A DNA stretch of 64,000 nt from Symbiodinium natans (lineage: Eukaryota; Sar; Dinophyceae; Suessiales; Symbiodiniaceae), in assembly GCA_905221605.1 (NCBI GenBank), contig CAJNDS010002073.1, positions 58,217 through 122,216 of the forward strand, given 5' to 3'. Under the pieces are notes generated by a model that saw nothing but the letters and a program-made list of their open reading frames with translations, ran no database searches and was not told the DNA's origin. Shown here one piece after another: positions 10,746 to 21,483 of the stretch. The translations under genes were made by a program, and so were the position numbers. Positions within the stretch are counted from its first letter, which is position 1, and each line of letters starts with the position of its first letter.

Positions 10746-11479
10746 GGGGTGGGTGGGAGCTTGGGTTTAGGGTTTAGGGTTTAGGGTTTAGGGCTTAGGG
10801 CTTAGGGCTTAGGGTTTAGGGTTTAGGGTTTAGGGTTTAGGGTTTAGGGTTCTCTCAATTCTGGTTTCTTTTGGGGTCCTTCTTGTAATTGTGCCGTACT
10901 ATAGGCCCCGAAAAGGGGGTTTGAATCTAGAGAGCTACCTATATGGCAGGCCAGGCAAGCCCAAACCGTAAACCCCTCCTAAACCTATCCTTTGGGTACA
11001 TGTATATACAACTTGAACCCCAAGGATGTGTGTCTAGGGTTCAGGGTTTAGGGTTCTGGCTTTGGGGTGTAGGGTGTAGGGTGTAGGGTGTAGGGTTTAG
11101 GGTTTAGGGTTTAGGGTTTAGGGTTCTGGCTTCGGGGTGTAGGGTTTAGGCATAGTGGGAGTTGGGGTTCTCTGGCTGGTTCTTCGCAACAGGGCTTTCA
11201 ACGCCGTTCCCAGAAGAGACGGTTCTGGGCCTACACGCACACACTGGAGAGCCCAAGGCCACCCAGCGGGGCGAAAGTGCCTATTTCAGGACCCTAAACC
11301 CTCAATCCTGCACCCTGGACCCTAACCCGAAGCCCCAAACCCTAAACCGAAAACTGTTTGTTCACGACTATGTCAAGCTGCACTACAAATTACCTGTAGG
11401 TTCCTGAATGTGCTTAGGCAGACATGCCTGACCCTACTAAAGTCACCTTACTAACCGTCCTTATTGAGTCAAAAATGGC

Positions 11480-11535
11480 TTCAACCCTAAACCCTAAACC
11501 CTAAACCCTCAACCCTCAACCCTCAACCCTCAATC

Positions 11536-11595
<60 letters not shown>

Positions 11596-11700
11596 ACCCT
11601 AAACCCTAAACCCTAAACCCTAAACCCTAAACCCTAAACCCTAAACCCTAAACCCTAAACCCTAAACCCTAAACCCTAAACCCTAAACCCCAACCCCATA
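11480..11700. repeat. CCCTAAA array with a CCCTCAA sub-block
   Basis: The array changes from CCCTAAA to about 13 consecutive CCCTCAA units (about 11508-11600) and back to CCCTAAA. Such a homogeneous variant block implies local tandem amplification rather than independent telomerase addition of each unit. Confidence 0.9.
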
Positions 11701-11723
11701 CACCCTGAACCCTGAACCCTCAG

Positions 11724-11801
11724 GCCGCCCAGAGCCGGCGCGAACGAGAGGACGCGGGAAGGATCGCATGCGAGGTCGAGGCCAGCGGCCAGGAAAAACT
11801 G
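11724..11801 (+). CDS. Coiled-coil exon with canonical AG/GT ends
   Basis: Acceptor CCCTCAG and donor GTAGCC enclose 78 nt in phase 0, reading AAQSRREREDAGRIACEVEA then SGQEKL. It starts with AA after AG, like type A exons. Left array C-rich, right array G-rich. Confidence 0.65.
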
Positions 11802-12317
11802 GTAGCCGGGTTTGGGTTTAGGGTTTAGGGTTTAGGGTTCAGGGTTTAGGGTTTAGGGTTTAGGGTTTAGGGTTTAGTGTTTAGTGTTTAGGGTTGACCC
11901 TCAAACTCTACTGTGATCTGGGGTTATGCCCTATAGTTAGGGGGATAGACCCTATATGCTATTTTGTAGGGTATGGGAGTTACAGGCAGGTCTTGCGGTA
12001 GGAAGTTCATAGTGCTGACTAGCCCAAAATAACTGCGAGGTTTATAGGGCTTTGGGTTTAGGGCTTGGGGGGTGGGGGGGGGGGGTACTTGGAGGTTCAT
12101 GGTACCCAATCACCACGGTGCTGGAAAATCGATAATATTGGCCTACTCCTGCCCCCAGGGGCGTACAGGTGGGTTGTAGTTTTTTCTTGGTTTATGGAGG
12201 TTGCGGGGTGTTGGGTTTACGGCCTTACAGGCTTTGTAGGCTTCACAGGGTTTCTGGGGCCTTACAGGGTTTGAAGCAGCGGTTACAAAAGAAGTCTTGA
12301 AAAAGGGCTTCGCCAGG

Positions 12318-12375
12318 GCCCAGATCACAACGTGAGCTGAGCAAGGAGGGAGCAGCCTCCGACCTCCCGTTTCTG
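12318..12375 (+). CDS. Putative short coiled-coil exon
   Basis: After CGCCAG one frame reads RSQRELSKEGAASDLPFL and is followed by GTTTCGGGTTTAGGG, so the donor GT would be the first bases of a telomere-like array. Confidence 0.45.
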
Positions 12376-12734
12376 GTTTCGGGTTTAGGGTTTAGGGTTG
12401 AGGGTGTAGGGTTTATAGAGGTGCAGGGTCACCCCAGAATAGTCCAGGCATAGCTTAAACCCTGAACCCGCTTGTAGGATGTTCAGTGTAGCTCCCGTGG
12501 TAGTATAGGGCGTTGGGGTTGTTAGGTAAGTCTCGAAGTACGGGTAGCCGCAGGGCTGCTTCTATCGAAAGTGTGCCACAAAACCTTTCAGACCATTCAT
12601 ACTCGACAGAACCACCCATTTGGGGGGGGGTTCCCCAAAATAGGGCTACCCTTCTTGGTGGCTCCTTGAACAAGGACCCTTTTTTTTTTGTGGGTGTATA
12701 AGGGGTGCCCCGTATTCTTTAAAGTACTACCCGG

Positions 12735-12810
12735 TGTCCCCCCCTGCGATCCGTCCTGCTCGCCAGGAGCTTTCACAGGCTTCCGTCCAACAGGGCAATC
12801 TTCCGATGCA
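12735..12810 (+). CDS. Exon upstream of the F6 introner
   Basis: Reads PAIRPARQELSQASVQQGNL then PMQ. It ends CAG before GTGTCT, and the frame continues exactly into the exon at 13011 when the 200-nt GT-AG intron 12811-13010 is removed. The 5' limit is uncertain because the frame stays open upstream and no acceptor stands out. Confidence 0.6.
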
Positions 12811-12817
12811 GGTGTCT

Positions 12818-12846
12818 ATATCCCCCTTGGCAATTGTTTTTTTTTT

Positions 12847-12931
<85 letters not shown>

Positions 12932-13008
12932 CTCATTTTTGTTTTTATAAAACCCAAGAGGATACGTACTAAATATAGTATTCTTGTTAAGGTTCTATAG
13001 GGGAGTAT
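12818..13008. mobile_element. Introner-like element F6 with poly-T tract and 8-bp target duplication
   Basis: Flanked by identical AGGTGTCT at 12810-12817 and 13009-13016. Ends ATATCCCCC and GGGGAGTAT are imperfect inverted repeats. The interior holds a T tract of about 95 nt (12838-12931, one G). Copies at 40913-41006 and 55123-55212 share both ends and the internal AAAACCCAAGAGGATGTT. Because the target duplication contains AG|GT, insertion itself supplied both splice sites, giving a canonical 200-nt intron. Confidence 0.8.
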
Positions 13009-13010
13009 AG

Positions 13011-13497
13011 GTGTCTCAAGAACAGACACCGAACAAGGTGTCTCTTTCTGGCATGGGCGCCGTGGGGCAGGCAACTCCAGAAGAAGCTACCGCCGGAGTC
13101 ATGGAAACGATAGGTTGGGACCCGCAGGGGCAAGGTGAGGAATTCGGGGAGCACGTGGCTGAAAGCGAGCATGACAGCAAGCTCCCAAGCCTCGCAAATG
13201 ACGAGGCACAGCATGAGGCACGTGAGAAGCAGCAGGAGGCTTCACTCCCCGCCAAAGTTGAGGCAGCAGAAGCAGCAGCAGCAAGCAGCTTCGATGCCCG
13301 CGGGGTCTCCCCGGAGCCAGCGGCCAAAGAGCTGCCGACCTTTCGGGCAGAGATGCCAGAAGCAGCCAACGAGCCCAGCGCGGAGCCGCAAGACGAGGGG
13401 GACGCCATAAGCGAGGGGCAGCGGAAGTCTACGGTTCCCGTGGCAGTCGAGGAGGTCCAAGTAACAGAGCCCAGCATTGTGACCATTCAGACACTTG
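13011..13497 (+). CDS. Acidic Ala/Glu-rich exon, copy 1
   Basis: One open frame from the acceptor TATAG to near 13530. Begins VSQEQTPNKVSLSGMG, continues through HVAESEHDSKLPSLAND, KQQEASLPAKVEAAEAA and AAKELPTFRAEMPEAAN, and ends near VTIQTLG before low-complexity sequence and a TTTAGGG array. Rich in Glu, Ala, Gln and Ser, likely helical and disordered. About 80 residues are paralogous to the exon at 16240-16666, which has an extra intron. No known domain recognised. Confidence 0.65.
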
Positions 13498-13845
13498 GCC
13501 CTTGTTTTTGGTTTTGGTTTCGGGTTTAGGGTTTAGGGTTTAGGGCTTAGGGTTTAGGGTTTAGGGTTTAGGGCTTAGGGTTTAGGGTTTAGGGTTTAGG
13601 GGTTTTGATCGTTTTCCCTTGTTGGGTCTAAGAGGCCTTTTGGGACTTTTTTAAATCACGTTTCCCTTACTGGGTTTTAGAGGAGTATACTTTGGAACAT
13701 TTACCAGGTGTTTAACTACTTTTTGCTCAAAGCCCCCCCCCCCCCCTCAAAAACCAAAGGAAAAATATTTCCGATTTTCCTAAACCCTAAACCCTAAACC
13801 CTAAACCCTAAAGCCTAAACCCTAAACCCTGCCTTTTTGTTGCAG

Positions 13846-13949
13846 GGCTGTAGCAGGGCCATCCCCAGGAAGCCAGCCCCTGGCCTGCCCCAGAGCCGTC
13901 GGCCAGAGCAGCGGGCGGCTTCCGACCAGGCGCGTGCGGAGGGGCCTGG
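13846..13949 (+). CDS. Putative Pro/Arg/Ala-rich exon with telomere-repeat donor
   Basis: Acceptor TTGCAG; ends CCTGG immediately before GTTTAGGG, so the donor GT belongs to the array. One frame reads GCSRAIPRKPAPGLPQSRRP and then EQRAASDQARAEGPG. 104 nt; frame choice uncertain. Confidence 0.5.
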
Positions 13950-14622
13950 GTTTAGGGTTTAGGGTTTAGGGTTTAGGGTTTAGGGTTTAGGGTTTAGGGT
14001 TTAGGGTAGTTCTCTAAATTCCTTTTGCGCCTTTCGGGGGTGTGGGGCACCCTTAAAAGAAGGACCCCAGAAGGACCAATCTCTTTCTCTCTCTCACACT
14101 CATTGCTTTTAAAATCACATGCTTGCATGTCCCATCGTCCTCAGCGACAGATGAGCCAGCAGCGACTTTTCTACATGATGGCCCCTTCTGAGGGGGTCTC
14201 TCTATAAGGAGCCAGTATTATTCCTGTTTTCCCTCTTTGTTTTTTTGGTACCAAAAAGGGGGAACAAATGGATCAACCCCATGTCGGGGCCCAAGAGGGA
14301 CAGGGTGAACGTGCTTGTCCAACAGCTCTCTCTGGGGCACCTGCGTAATCCTTATAAAATATATGCGTTGTGTTGTTTTCGGTGACGGTTTGTTGAGGGG
14401 TTCGATGTCTACAACGAGATTGATATATAGGTGTATATTTATGTTCGTCTGTGTTTTGTTGAATTTGCACAGACATGCACACGTAAAGTCCTCTCAGCTG
14501 CATTTTCATACGATCGTCTTCGGGGTTTAGGGTATAGGGTTCGGAAAAATTACTGATAGCATTCCCTCATGGTCCCTTTGTACTTATACAACCTAGTCTA
14601 ATTCTTAAGGCCCTAAACCCCT

Positions 14623-14818
<196 letters not shown>

Positions 14819-14844
14819 GGTTTAGGGCCCCATACAATCTCCAG

Positions 14845-14958
14845 GCACCGCGGAGGCTGTGCTGTGTAGCGCAGCCCATAGCACCACGCTCGCCGAGCAC
14901 AAGCCCATCCCGATCGCCCCAGAAGCGCCTCGAGAGATCTTTAACAATCCCTGGAAGG
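14845..14958 (+). CDS. Putative exon, unrecognised
   Basis: Acceptor CTCCAG, donor GTAGCT. One frame reads TAEAVLCSAAHSTTLAEHKP then IPIAPEAPREIFNNPWK, a normal globular composition. A TTTAGGG array follows the donor closely. Confidence 0.55.
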
Positions 14959-15380
14959 GTAGCTGGGTTTAGGGTTTAGGGTTTAGGGTTTAGGGTTTAG
15001 TGCTTAGGGTTTAGGGTTTAGGGGTTTAGGGTTTATAGGGTTTACATATTCAACATACCCCTTGGGCATACCCCTTAACAGACATTAAGATTTTATGGTC
15101 AGCTCTTACAATGTTGGTCATTTCTTTGTGTACCCTTTATTAATATTATGGACCGCCTTAGAATGGTAAGGCCCTGACGGGGCCAGAATTTAGAGAAGCG
15201 ACCATGTAGGGAGATACAATGAGAGGTTGCCTCATTCCTTAAATCACAACCCTAAAGCCCTTAATCCCTTAAGCCCTAAACCCTAAACCCTAAACCCTAA
15301 ACCCTAAACCCTAAACCCTAAACCCTAAACCCTAAACCCTACTCAAACCCTAAACCCACCCTAAATCCTACTAAGCCCAG

Positions 15381-15495
15381 GCGCAAGGACTCCAGCCCAA
15401 GTGCAAGCAGCTCCAAGCCGAACACCCCGAAGATGACTCGCGCCGAACGCCGGGACGTGGCGGAGGACGCAGTTTCGCTGGGAAGCCGGGGGTGG
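15381..15495 (+). CDS. Putative exon, helical then Gly/Arg-rich
   Basis: Acceptor GCCCAG then GCG. Phase 0 reads AQGLQPKCKQLQAEHPEDDS then RRTPGRGGGRSFAGKPG. Flanked by CCCTAAA (15270-15345) and TTTAGGG (15519-15705). Confidence 0.5.
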
Positions 15496-15518
15496 GTGAA
15501 GGGCTTATAGTTCGGGTT

Positions 15519-15705
15519 TAGGGTTTAGGGTTTAGGGTTTAGGGTTTAGGGTTTAGGGTTTAGGGTTTAGGGTTTAGGGTTTAGGGTGAGGGTGTAGGGT
15601 TTAGGGTTTAGGGTTTAGGGTTTAGGGTTTAGGGTTTAGGGTTTAGGGTTTAGGGTTTAGGGTTTAGGGTTTAGGGTTTAGGGTTTAGGGTTTAGGGTTT
15701 AAGGC
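15519..15705. repeat. TTTAGGG array, about 187 bp
   Basis: About 26 near-perfect units with one GGTGTAGGG interruption, at the left end of the intron that follows the exon at 15381. Confidence 0.95.
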
Positions 15706-16210
15706 GTGCCGACGGGTCCAAGCATGAGAGGGGCCTACTGGACTAGAACTTGCAAAGCGGACTGAGTTGGTTCATTGAAAGCAAAGCGAGAATGGTTTGT
15801 ACACTGACCTGATTATGTCCAAGTGTCAATCTCAAAAGTATCAAGAATTCGTTGCAGCAAGCCCTCGAAAGCATTTACGTAAGCGTGGAATGCCGATAGC
15901 CGGCTTCAGCAAGATCGGATGCTTGAGGGGCACCATCTCATAAGAATGGACATGTTGGGCAGCGCTTGATTTTGACAAATATTGGAAATCCTAAACTCTC
16001 AACTCACTATACCCACAACGCACTACCCACTAAACCCTTACCCTAAACCACCCGGAGACGACCCTTTGTTGGTCATTTCTTCTGAGATCCTGTATCGTAT
16101 ATAGGGCTGTTTTCGTGACACCTGGACCCTCAACTGCAGTTCGCTAATCACATCTGAGCGTCAGGCGAGTTTTCGGTAGGGGTTTCACATGTCAGGGGTG
16201 AGCACACGCA
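15706..16210. other. Intronic unique sequence
   Basis: About 500 bp of mixed sequence between the TTTAGGG array and the next exon. I see no ORF, RNA gene or inverted-repeat element here, only a few isolated CCCTAAA-like units near 16030. Confidence 0.5.
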
Positions 16211-16239
16211 GTACCTGCATGTGAAGCACATGCAGTACC

Positions 16240-16666
16240 TGCATGTGAGCGCCTGGAGGAATCTGCGCCAGCTGCGTCAGATGCGCCAGCACCGCCAGCA
16301 CCGCCAGCACCGCCAGCACCGCCAGCAGCTGGTGTTCGTGGACCCGGACTGGGGGCTCGCAGTGCCTCCCTTCGGGGTATCCTTGCGACAGGAGGACGCT
16401 CTCCGCGAGCGCGCACCGACGAAGGCACCTGGGACCAGCAGAGGCGAGGTGAGGAGAAAGGGGAGCACGTGGCTGAAAGCGAGCATGACAATAAGCTCCC
16501 AAGCCTCGGGCGTGATGAGGGACAGCATGAGCAGCATGAGAAGCAGCAGGAGGCTTCACTTCCCGCCAAAGTTGAGGCAGCAGAAGCAGCAGCAAGCAGC
16601 TTCGATGCCCGCGGGATCTCCCTGGAGGAAGCAGCCAAAGAGCTGCCCACCTTTCGGGAAGAGCTG
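16240..16666 (+). CDS. Acidic Ala/Glu-rich exon, copy 2, with Pro-Ala repeats
   Basis: The frame that contains HVAESEHDNKLPSLGRDEG is open upstream and reads ACERLEESAPAASDAP, a run of APP repeats, then SPRARTDEGTWDQQRRGEEK. It aligns with copy 1 at 13011 (WDPQGQGEE versus WDQQRRGEE, AAKELPTFRAEM versus AAKELPTFREEL). The downstream continuation is interrupted by an F1 element that copy 1 lacks. A competing open frame starting MKHMQYLHV crosses the same DNA and is judged a shadow. Confidence 0.6.
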
Positions 16667-16778
16667 CTAGGACCGGGAGTAGGCCCTTTTTTCCTTTTTT
16701 TAGGTTGGGGTTCCCGTATCATCCCCTTAAAACCAAAAAGGGTACCCTTTTTATTCCTAGGTTCCTCCCGGGTCTAGG
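16667..16778. mobile_element. F1 introner-like element with CTAGG duplication
   Basis: CTAGG occurs at both edges (16667-16671, 16774-16778). Inside, ACCGGGAG and CTCCCGGGT are inverted repeats. It interrupts exon copy 2 at a position where copy 1 is continuous. A GA-AG intron (CTAG|GACC to CTAG or CACAAG) would remove it; the CACAAG acceptor restores the PEAAN frame seen in copy 1. Confidence 0.7.
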
Positions 16779-16791
16779 TTGCCACAAGTCC

Positions 16792-16905
16792 CAGAAGCAG
16801 CCAACAAGTTCGAAGTGGAACTTCACGACGAGAGCTTTTCCCAAAGCACAACGCGCGAGCCACGAGGCGATGGGCCGCGAGCTCCACGCAAGAGGCAGCC
16901 ACTTG
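16792..16905 (+). CDS. Continuation of exon copy 2
   Basis: Reads PEAANKFEVELHDESFSQS then TTREPRGDGPRAPRKRQPL, paralogous at its start to PEAANEPSAEPQDEG of copy 1. It ends at the next inverted-repeat element. Confidence 0.5.
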
Positions 16906-17020
16906 GTAGCCAAGTGGTACCCTTTTTGGCCGTTTTTTTTTGGGCTCACGGTTCCCTTGCACAGCAACCAAACCCCAAAAAGGGTACCCTTATTGTAGTA
17001 ATTATGGTTGCTGGGCTACC
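16905..17020. mobile_element. F2 introner-like element
   Basis: GGTAGCCAAGTGGTACCC at the left and GGGTACCC ... GCTGGGCTACC at the right form nested inverted repeats. Related copies are at 29697, 48213, 52664 and 58857. It lies between two coding segments, and the frame happens to stay open through it. Confidence 0.65.
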
Positions 17021-17032
17021 AATGCTACCAAG

Positions 17033-17420
17033 GCCAGATCCTTCTCCCCAAGCCTCGGTGCCCAGTCTTCCCGCCACTGAATCGGACGTTGACTTTGAGT
17101 CAGTGGCCATGCAGCTGCGAGGCATTCAGGAAGAGCAGGCGCAAGCCACAGGTTTAGACGACGCTGCAGAACAGTTTCTGAGGCAGGTGAACCCTCATCG
17201 AACTGAGACGTCGCGATGGGCCGTGCAGCGGGAGACCGCGGCGCTTGCCCACGAGAAGCGCGAGGAGCAAGTGTTGGTTGCTGCTGTGGCTGCGGCCCAG
17301 GCCGAGGCAGAAGAAGTTGCAGCGCGCAGCTTCGTGGCTCGCTCAGCCGAGGTCCAAGCCGAGGTGCGAATGCTTCGTCAGGAGCAGGGACAAGCAGCGA
17401 CGGCGTGGATTGAAGCCGAG
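17033..17420 (+). CDS. Large Ala/Glu-rich helical exon
   Basis: 388 nt ending GCCGAG before the donor GTGTGC. Reads from PDPSPQASVPSLPATESDV through ESVAMQLRGIQEEQAQ, WAVQRETAALAHEKREEQV, AAAQAEAEEVAARSFVARS and EVQAEVRMLRQEQGQA. Long uninterrupted helix with coiled-coil spacing; no enzymatic motif. The largest exon of the coiled-coil gene in the window. Confidence 0.65.
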
Positions 17421-17836
17421 GTGTGCCCTGCATGGTTTATGGCTATAGTCTTGCTCTGAGCGTTTCCCAATAAGGGGGGGTATCCCTTCGGGGGGTCCGT
17501 GGGGGGTTCCTAGAGTAGGATTGCAATATTTCCCTATTTTGGGAGGTACCCTTATCAGTCTTGAACCCATTGGACCCCGAGCAAGCAAGCTCCATTGCAT
17601 TGCATATAGCACGGACTATATTGGCTATATGGGCGTCGCTGCAAGTACCATTGCAAAGTACCAGTTCCATGAACCATTTGCGTTTAGGGCTTACGGTATA
17701 GGGCGACTCTCAGGAACTAGTCCTAAATAGAGAATGAGGTACCTTATACCCCCCCTATCAATCCAACGTATAACCCCCACAATTCCTATAAACCCTATCA
17801 GCCATCGAACCTCCCGTAAGCCCGAAATACACCCTA

Positions 17837-18024
17837 AACTACTAAACCCTAAACCCTAAACCCTAAACCCTAAACCCTAAACCCTAAACCCTAAACCCTA
17901 AACCCTAAACCCTAAACCCTAAACCCTAAACCCTAAACCTAAACCCTAAACCCTAAACCCTAAACCCTAAACCCTAAACCCTAAACCCTAAACCCTAAAC
18001 CCTAAACCCTAAACCCTAAACCCT
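17837..18024. repeat. CCCTAAA array, about 188 bp
   Basis: About 27 units, one with a 1-bp deletion. It ends 10 bp before the first type A exon of the main series. Confidence 0.95.
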
Positions 18025-18033
18025 ACGACGGAG

Positions 18034-18096
18034 GCTGCCAGCTCGAAGCGCGAGCACCTCGGCTCCCAACTGGCCGTGGCCAAGAGTCAGACCCAG
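18034..18096 (+). CDS. Type A coiled-coil exon A0
   Basis: 63 nt after ACGGAG, phase 0, reading SSKREHLGSQLAVAKSQTQ after two alanines; candidate donor GCGGGG. The most diverged type A exon of the main series, but of the same length and residue spacing. Confidence 0.6.
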
Positions 18097-18495
18097 GCGG
18101 GGATTTTTTTTGGGGGGGGAAGGTGTAGGGTTTAGGGTTTAGGGTTTAGGGTTTAGGGTTTAGGGTTTAGGGTTCAGCGTTTATGGTTTAGGTTTGTTTG
18201 GGGTTCAGAGTTTAGGGTGTAGGGTTTTTGGCTTTAGAGGTTGGTGGTCCTTTTTGGAATGCTGTGACCCTGTGAAAGGGGGCCACTTCAATCCATGTCT
18301 GGGACCCTGAACCAAAAGCGCCAGACGTTTCTGGGTTGAGTTGAGGGCACCACCCAGACTGTGAGTCACAAGTCCTTTGTTCCTGATCCCCAAACCCAAT
18401 TCCTATAAACCCATGAAGCCCCTAAACCCAAACCTACACCCTACACCCTAAACCCCAACCCTAAACCCTAAGCCCTAAACCCTAAACCTGATCAG

Positions 18496-18567
18496 GAGCT
18501 CCAGGTAAGAAGCCGGGAGTTGCTCGTGGAACTGGACGCCGAGAGAGCGCAGCAGCAGGCCCTTGAG
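18496..18567 (+). CDS. Type B coiled-coil exon B1
   Basis: Acceptor GATCAG then GAGCTCCAG. Reads ELQVRSRELLVELDAERAQ then QQALE. If the donor is GAGTGA the exon is 69 nt and uses a GA donor; if the last GAG is included it is 72 nt. A CCCTAAA array lies on the left and short TTTAGGG on the right. Confidence 0.65.
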
Positions 18568-18740
18568 TGAGAGGGAAAACCATGTGCCAGGTTATGCGTT
18601 CAGGGTTTAGGGTTTAGGGCTAGGTTACCCAGAGGGTCCATTGGTAGTGCCATTCTGGAATAGGTTCCCCAAAAAGCCATAATTCGTATGGTTTTTGGGT
18701 ACCTAATTCCACAATAGACTACACTCTGGGTTATAGAACT

Positions 18741-18880
18741 AGGACCCAGAGTAGGCCCTCTCTCCTTCTTTTAAGGTTCAGATTTCCTTATAAGCCAAAA
18801 AGGGTTTAGGGTTTAGGGTTTAGGGTTTAGGGTTTAGGGTTTAGGGTTTAGGGTTTAGGGTTTAGGGTTATTCCTGCGGT
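18741..18880. mobile_element. F1 element interrupted by a TTTAGGG array
   Basis: Begins AGGACCCAGAGTAGGCCC and reaches GCCAAAAAGGG as in other F1 copies. It then runs into about ten TTTAGGG units before TTATTCCTG, which in other copies follows a few bases after AAAAAGGG. The array therefore sits inside the element. Confidence 0.6.
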
Positions 18881-19280
18881 GCTCTTGGGCATCTGCGCGA
18901 GCCTTTCCTGATCCTCCCCCACTACTCCCAAAAGAGTAAGCGAGACCTATCCCTAGAACCCGCAAGCTCCATCCCCTTAAACCTTTTGCCTTTTGGACTT
19001 ACGTACCTAGAGCAGCCCGTGTTCTGCCCTGAAACGAGGCAAACACACTGTGACGTTTGGTACTTTGGTGCTAGGTAGGCCCTTGGGACATTTCATATTG
19101 TCCCTTATTGGGTTAAAGAGGATCATATTCCCTAAACCATAAACCCCAAACCCCAAACCCTAAACCCTAAACCCTAACATATTTCAGAGTGTTTTAAGGG
19201 CCATCCTACGGTAAATTGCCCTTTTTATTTATTATAGGCTTCTCCAGGTCGCGCCAAATAGTTTCCCTGGAACGTCCCCG

Positions 19281-19332
19281 GGGGGGGGGGGGTGGGGGGG
19301 GGGGGGGGGGGGAGGGGTGGGGGGGGGGAGGT
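19281..19332. repeat. Poly-G tract
   Basis: About 50 bp of nearly pure G with a few T and A bases. Potential G-quadruplex and a likely sequencing and assembly weak point. Confidence 0.9.
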
Positions 19333-19470
19333 AGTCCTAAACCCCAACACCCCAAACCCTAGACCCTAAAGCCTTTTACCCTAAACCCCTAACCCCAAAC
19401 CCTAAAACCTGAACCATAACCCTAAGCCCTAAACCCCAAACTAAACCCCAAACCCGAAGCCCTCTTGCAG

Positions 19471-19533
19471 GCGACACGCAGCGAGCGAGATCAGCTGAAC
19501 TCCGAGCTCTCATCTGCAGAGAGCCACGCCCAG
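19471..19533 (+). CDS. Type A coiled-coil exon A1
   Basis: Acceptor CTTGCAG, 63 nt phase 0, reading ATRSERDQLNSELSSAESHA plus Q. The next bases are GCACCG, so a GC donor is implied. Confidence 0.65.
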
Positions 19534-20449
19534 GCACCGACTTCCGTTTTGGGGCTCTTTAGGGTTATAGGGTTTAGGGTTTGGGGTTTAGGGTTTAGGG
19601 TTTAGGGTTTAGGGTTTGGGGTTTGGGGTTTGGGGTTTTGGGGCTCTTGGGAAATCATGACGAATCGGGAAGATGTGCTGATCCGAGGGGCTTCTGATCA
19701 TTTAGGGGGCCCGTTGTTATTCTGCACGAGCTGAACATGCCTGGACCCTCCGGTACCTGGAGGTTCAGAGTACCTACTACCCCAATAACAACTGTACTCA
19801 TAACCCACTTGTAAGCCCCTTAAGTGCCCTAACATGGTCATCAATTGGGTTAACAGTACAGTTATTGGGTGAATAAGTACCCTGAACCTCCTAGTGTGGG
19901 ACACAGCAATCCGCGGGCCAGTTCTGAGTTTTAAACTTACATGTGCTGAACTCTACAAACTCTGCCGCCACTTGACATCCCTGTGCCCCTCAACCCCTAC
20001 TCCCTCAGGGTTTATAAGGGTTTAGGGTTGAGGGTTTAGGGTACGACTTGGCGTGCCGCAGCCTCGTGTCTCTGAGAACCTGTGAACCTACACTGAAGAA
20101 GACTACTCCGACTCATGTGAATTAGCCCCCCCCCCCCCCCATATGTCCACCCCCCGCACAGGAATGATACGATTAGTACTATTAATAATAAGATTCCTAT
20201 AGTTCGTTTTCATAATTATATTGTCTGGCATGGGCACTCAGCAATCTGAAGCCAGTCCTGTTGCACATTTTCCCTTAAGCTCATCGTGCGCGCTGCCTAC
20301 CCCGAAGAGCTTCAATCCATGTGACTGACCCTGACCCAACTGTTCTGGGGTGAGTTGAAGGCACCACCCGGACCCTGAACCATGAGCCCTAAACGCTAAA
20401 CCCTAAACCCTAAGCGGCGCTGATCCCTATCCCCGCAAAGCCCGATCAG

Positions 20450-20521
20450 GAGCTCCAGGTAAGAAGCCGGGAGTTGCTCGTGGAACTGGACGCAGAGAGA
20501 GCGCAGCACCAGGCCCTTGAG
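20450..20521 (+). CDS. Type B coiled-coil exon B2
   Basis: Acceptor GATCAG. Same sequence as B1 except HQ for QQ. It is followed by CGTGAGG instead of TGAGAGG, so a GTGAGG donor 1 nt later is also possible. Confidence 0.65.
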
Positions 20522-20652
20522 CGTGAGGGATTCCTCTGCCAATTTACTGTAGAGGAGTTAGAAGTTTGAGTCTTGAGCTTGTTCGCGTGAACTCCAGATG
20601 TAGAACCCGGCATTGCGCGGCTTCCCGTCGATTTACAGTGGATAGCTTACAG

Positions 20653-20715
20653 GCGGCCCGCGGAGAACGAGATCAGCTGAACTCCGAGCTTACTTCCGCG
20701 GAGAGTCACGCCCAG
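20653..20715 (+). CDS. Type A coiled-coil exon A2
   Basis: Acceptor TTACAG, 63 nt, reads AARGERDQLNSELTSAESHA plus Q; donor GTAGGG. The only type A copy with a GT donor. Confidence 0.7.
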
Positions 20716-20994
20716 GTAGGGACGTGCGGTCGTGAAGCAGGGGGACTGTGCTGGGTAGTGACTCGATTTAAGAGTGGGGCTGCCCGACCGCTGCCAGCTG
20801 CATTGTTTTCTGAGCGACCCGAAGTTGCGTGGATGTTGGCATGGGGTCTCGGCAATCTGAAGCCAGTTCCGTTGCATAAATGCTTTGAAACAAATCGTAA
20901 GCACATCCTATTGGTGACACCACGACCCCGAACCACAAGTCCTCCGTTGCTGATCCCTAAACCCTATGCTTATGAGCCCCGAGAGCCCGACCAG

Positions 20995-21066
20995 GAGCTC
21001 CAGGCAAGAAGCCAGGAGTTGCTCGTGGAACTGGACGCTGAGAGAGCGCAGCAGCAGGCCCTTGAG
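20995..21066 (+). CDS. Type B coiled-coil exon B3
   Basis: Acceptor GACCAG. Reads ELQARSQELLVELDAERAQ then QQALE, followed by TGAGAGGG. Part of the first 0.83-kb tandem unit. Confidence 0.7.
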
Positions 21067-21262
21067 TGAGAGGGATTCCTTCTGAGTTACTGTAGAGGAG
21101 TTAGAAGTTTAAGTTTTGAGCTTGTTCGGGTGAACTCCAGATATAGAACCCGGCATTGCACGGCTTCCCGTCGATTTACAGTCGATAGCTTGGCGGGTTT
21201 AGTTCGAGAGGCTCCAATATGATTCCGTGCTGCCAAGCTTTTCAAGGTCTTCGGTTTCTCTG

Positions 21263-21309
<47 letters not shown>

Positions 21310-21483
21310 GTCTCGTTCTCCCTCTCCTTTCTCTCTTTCTCCCTGTCCTGTCCCAAAGCACTGACATCCGCCTGTGTCAGAAAGCTTTCGTCAGTAAGCC
21401 CGACTGTCAATTTCTGCTATATCGACCGACCAAAAAATCACCTATAGGCCCCTGCATGCCTGGTGAAGCTTGTGCTCGTGCAG

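Noticed and set aside
12688-13074. Poly-Phe and poly-Lys ORFs
   Set aside because: Created by the T tract inside the F6 element, which is interpreted as intronic.
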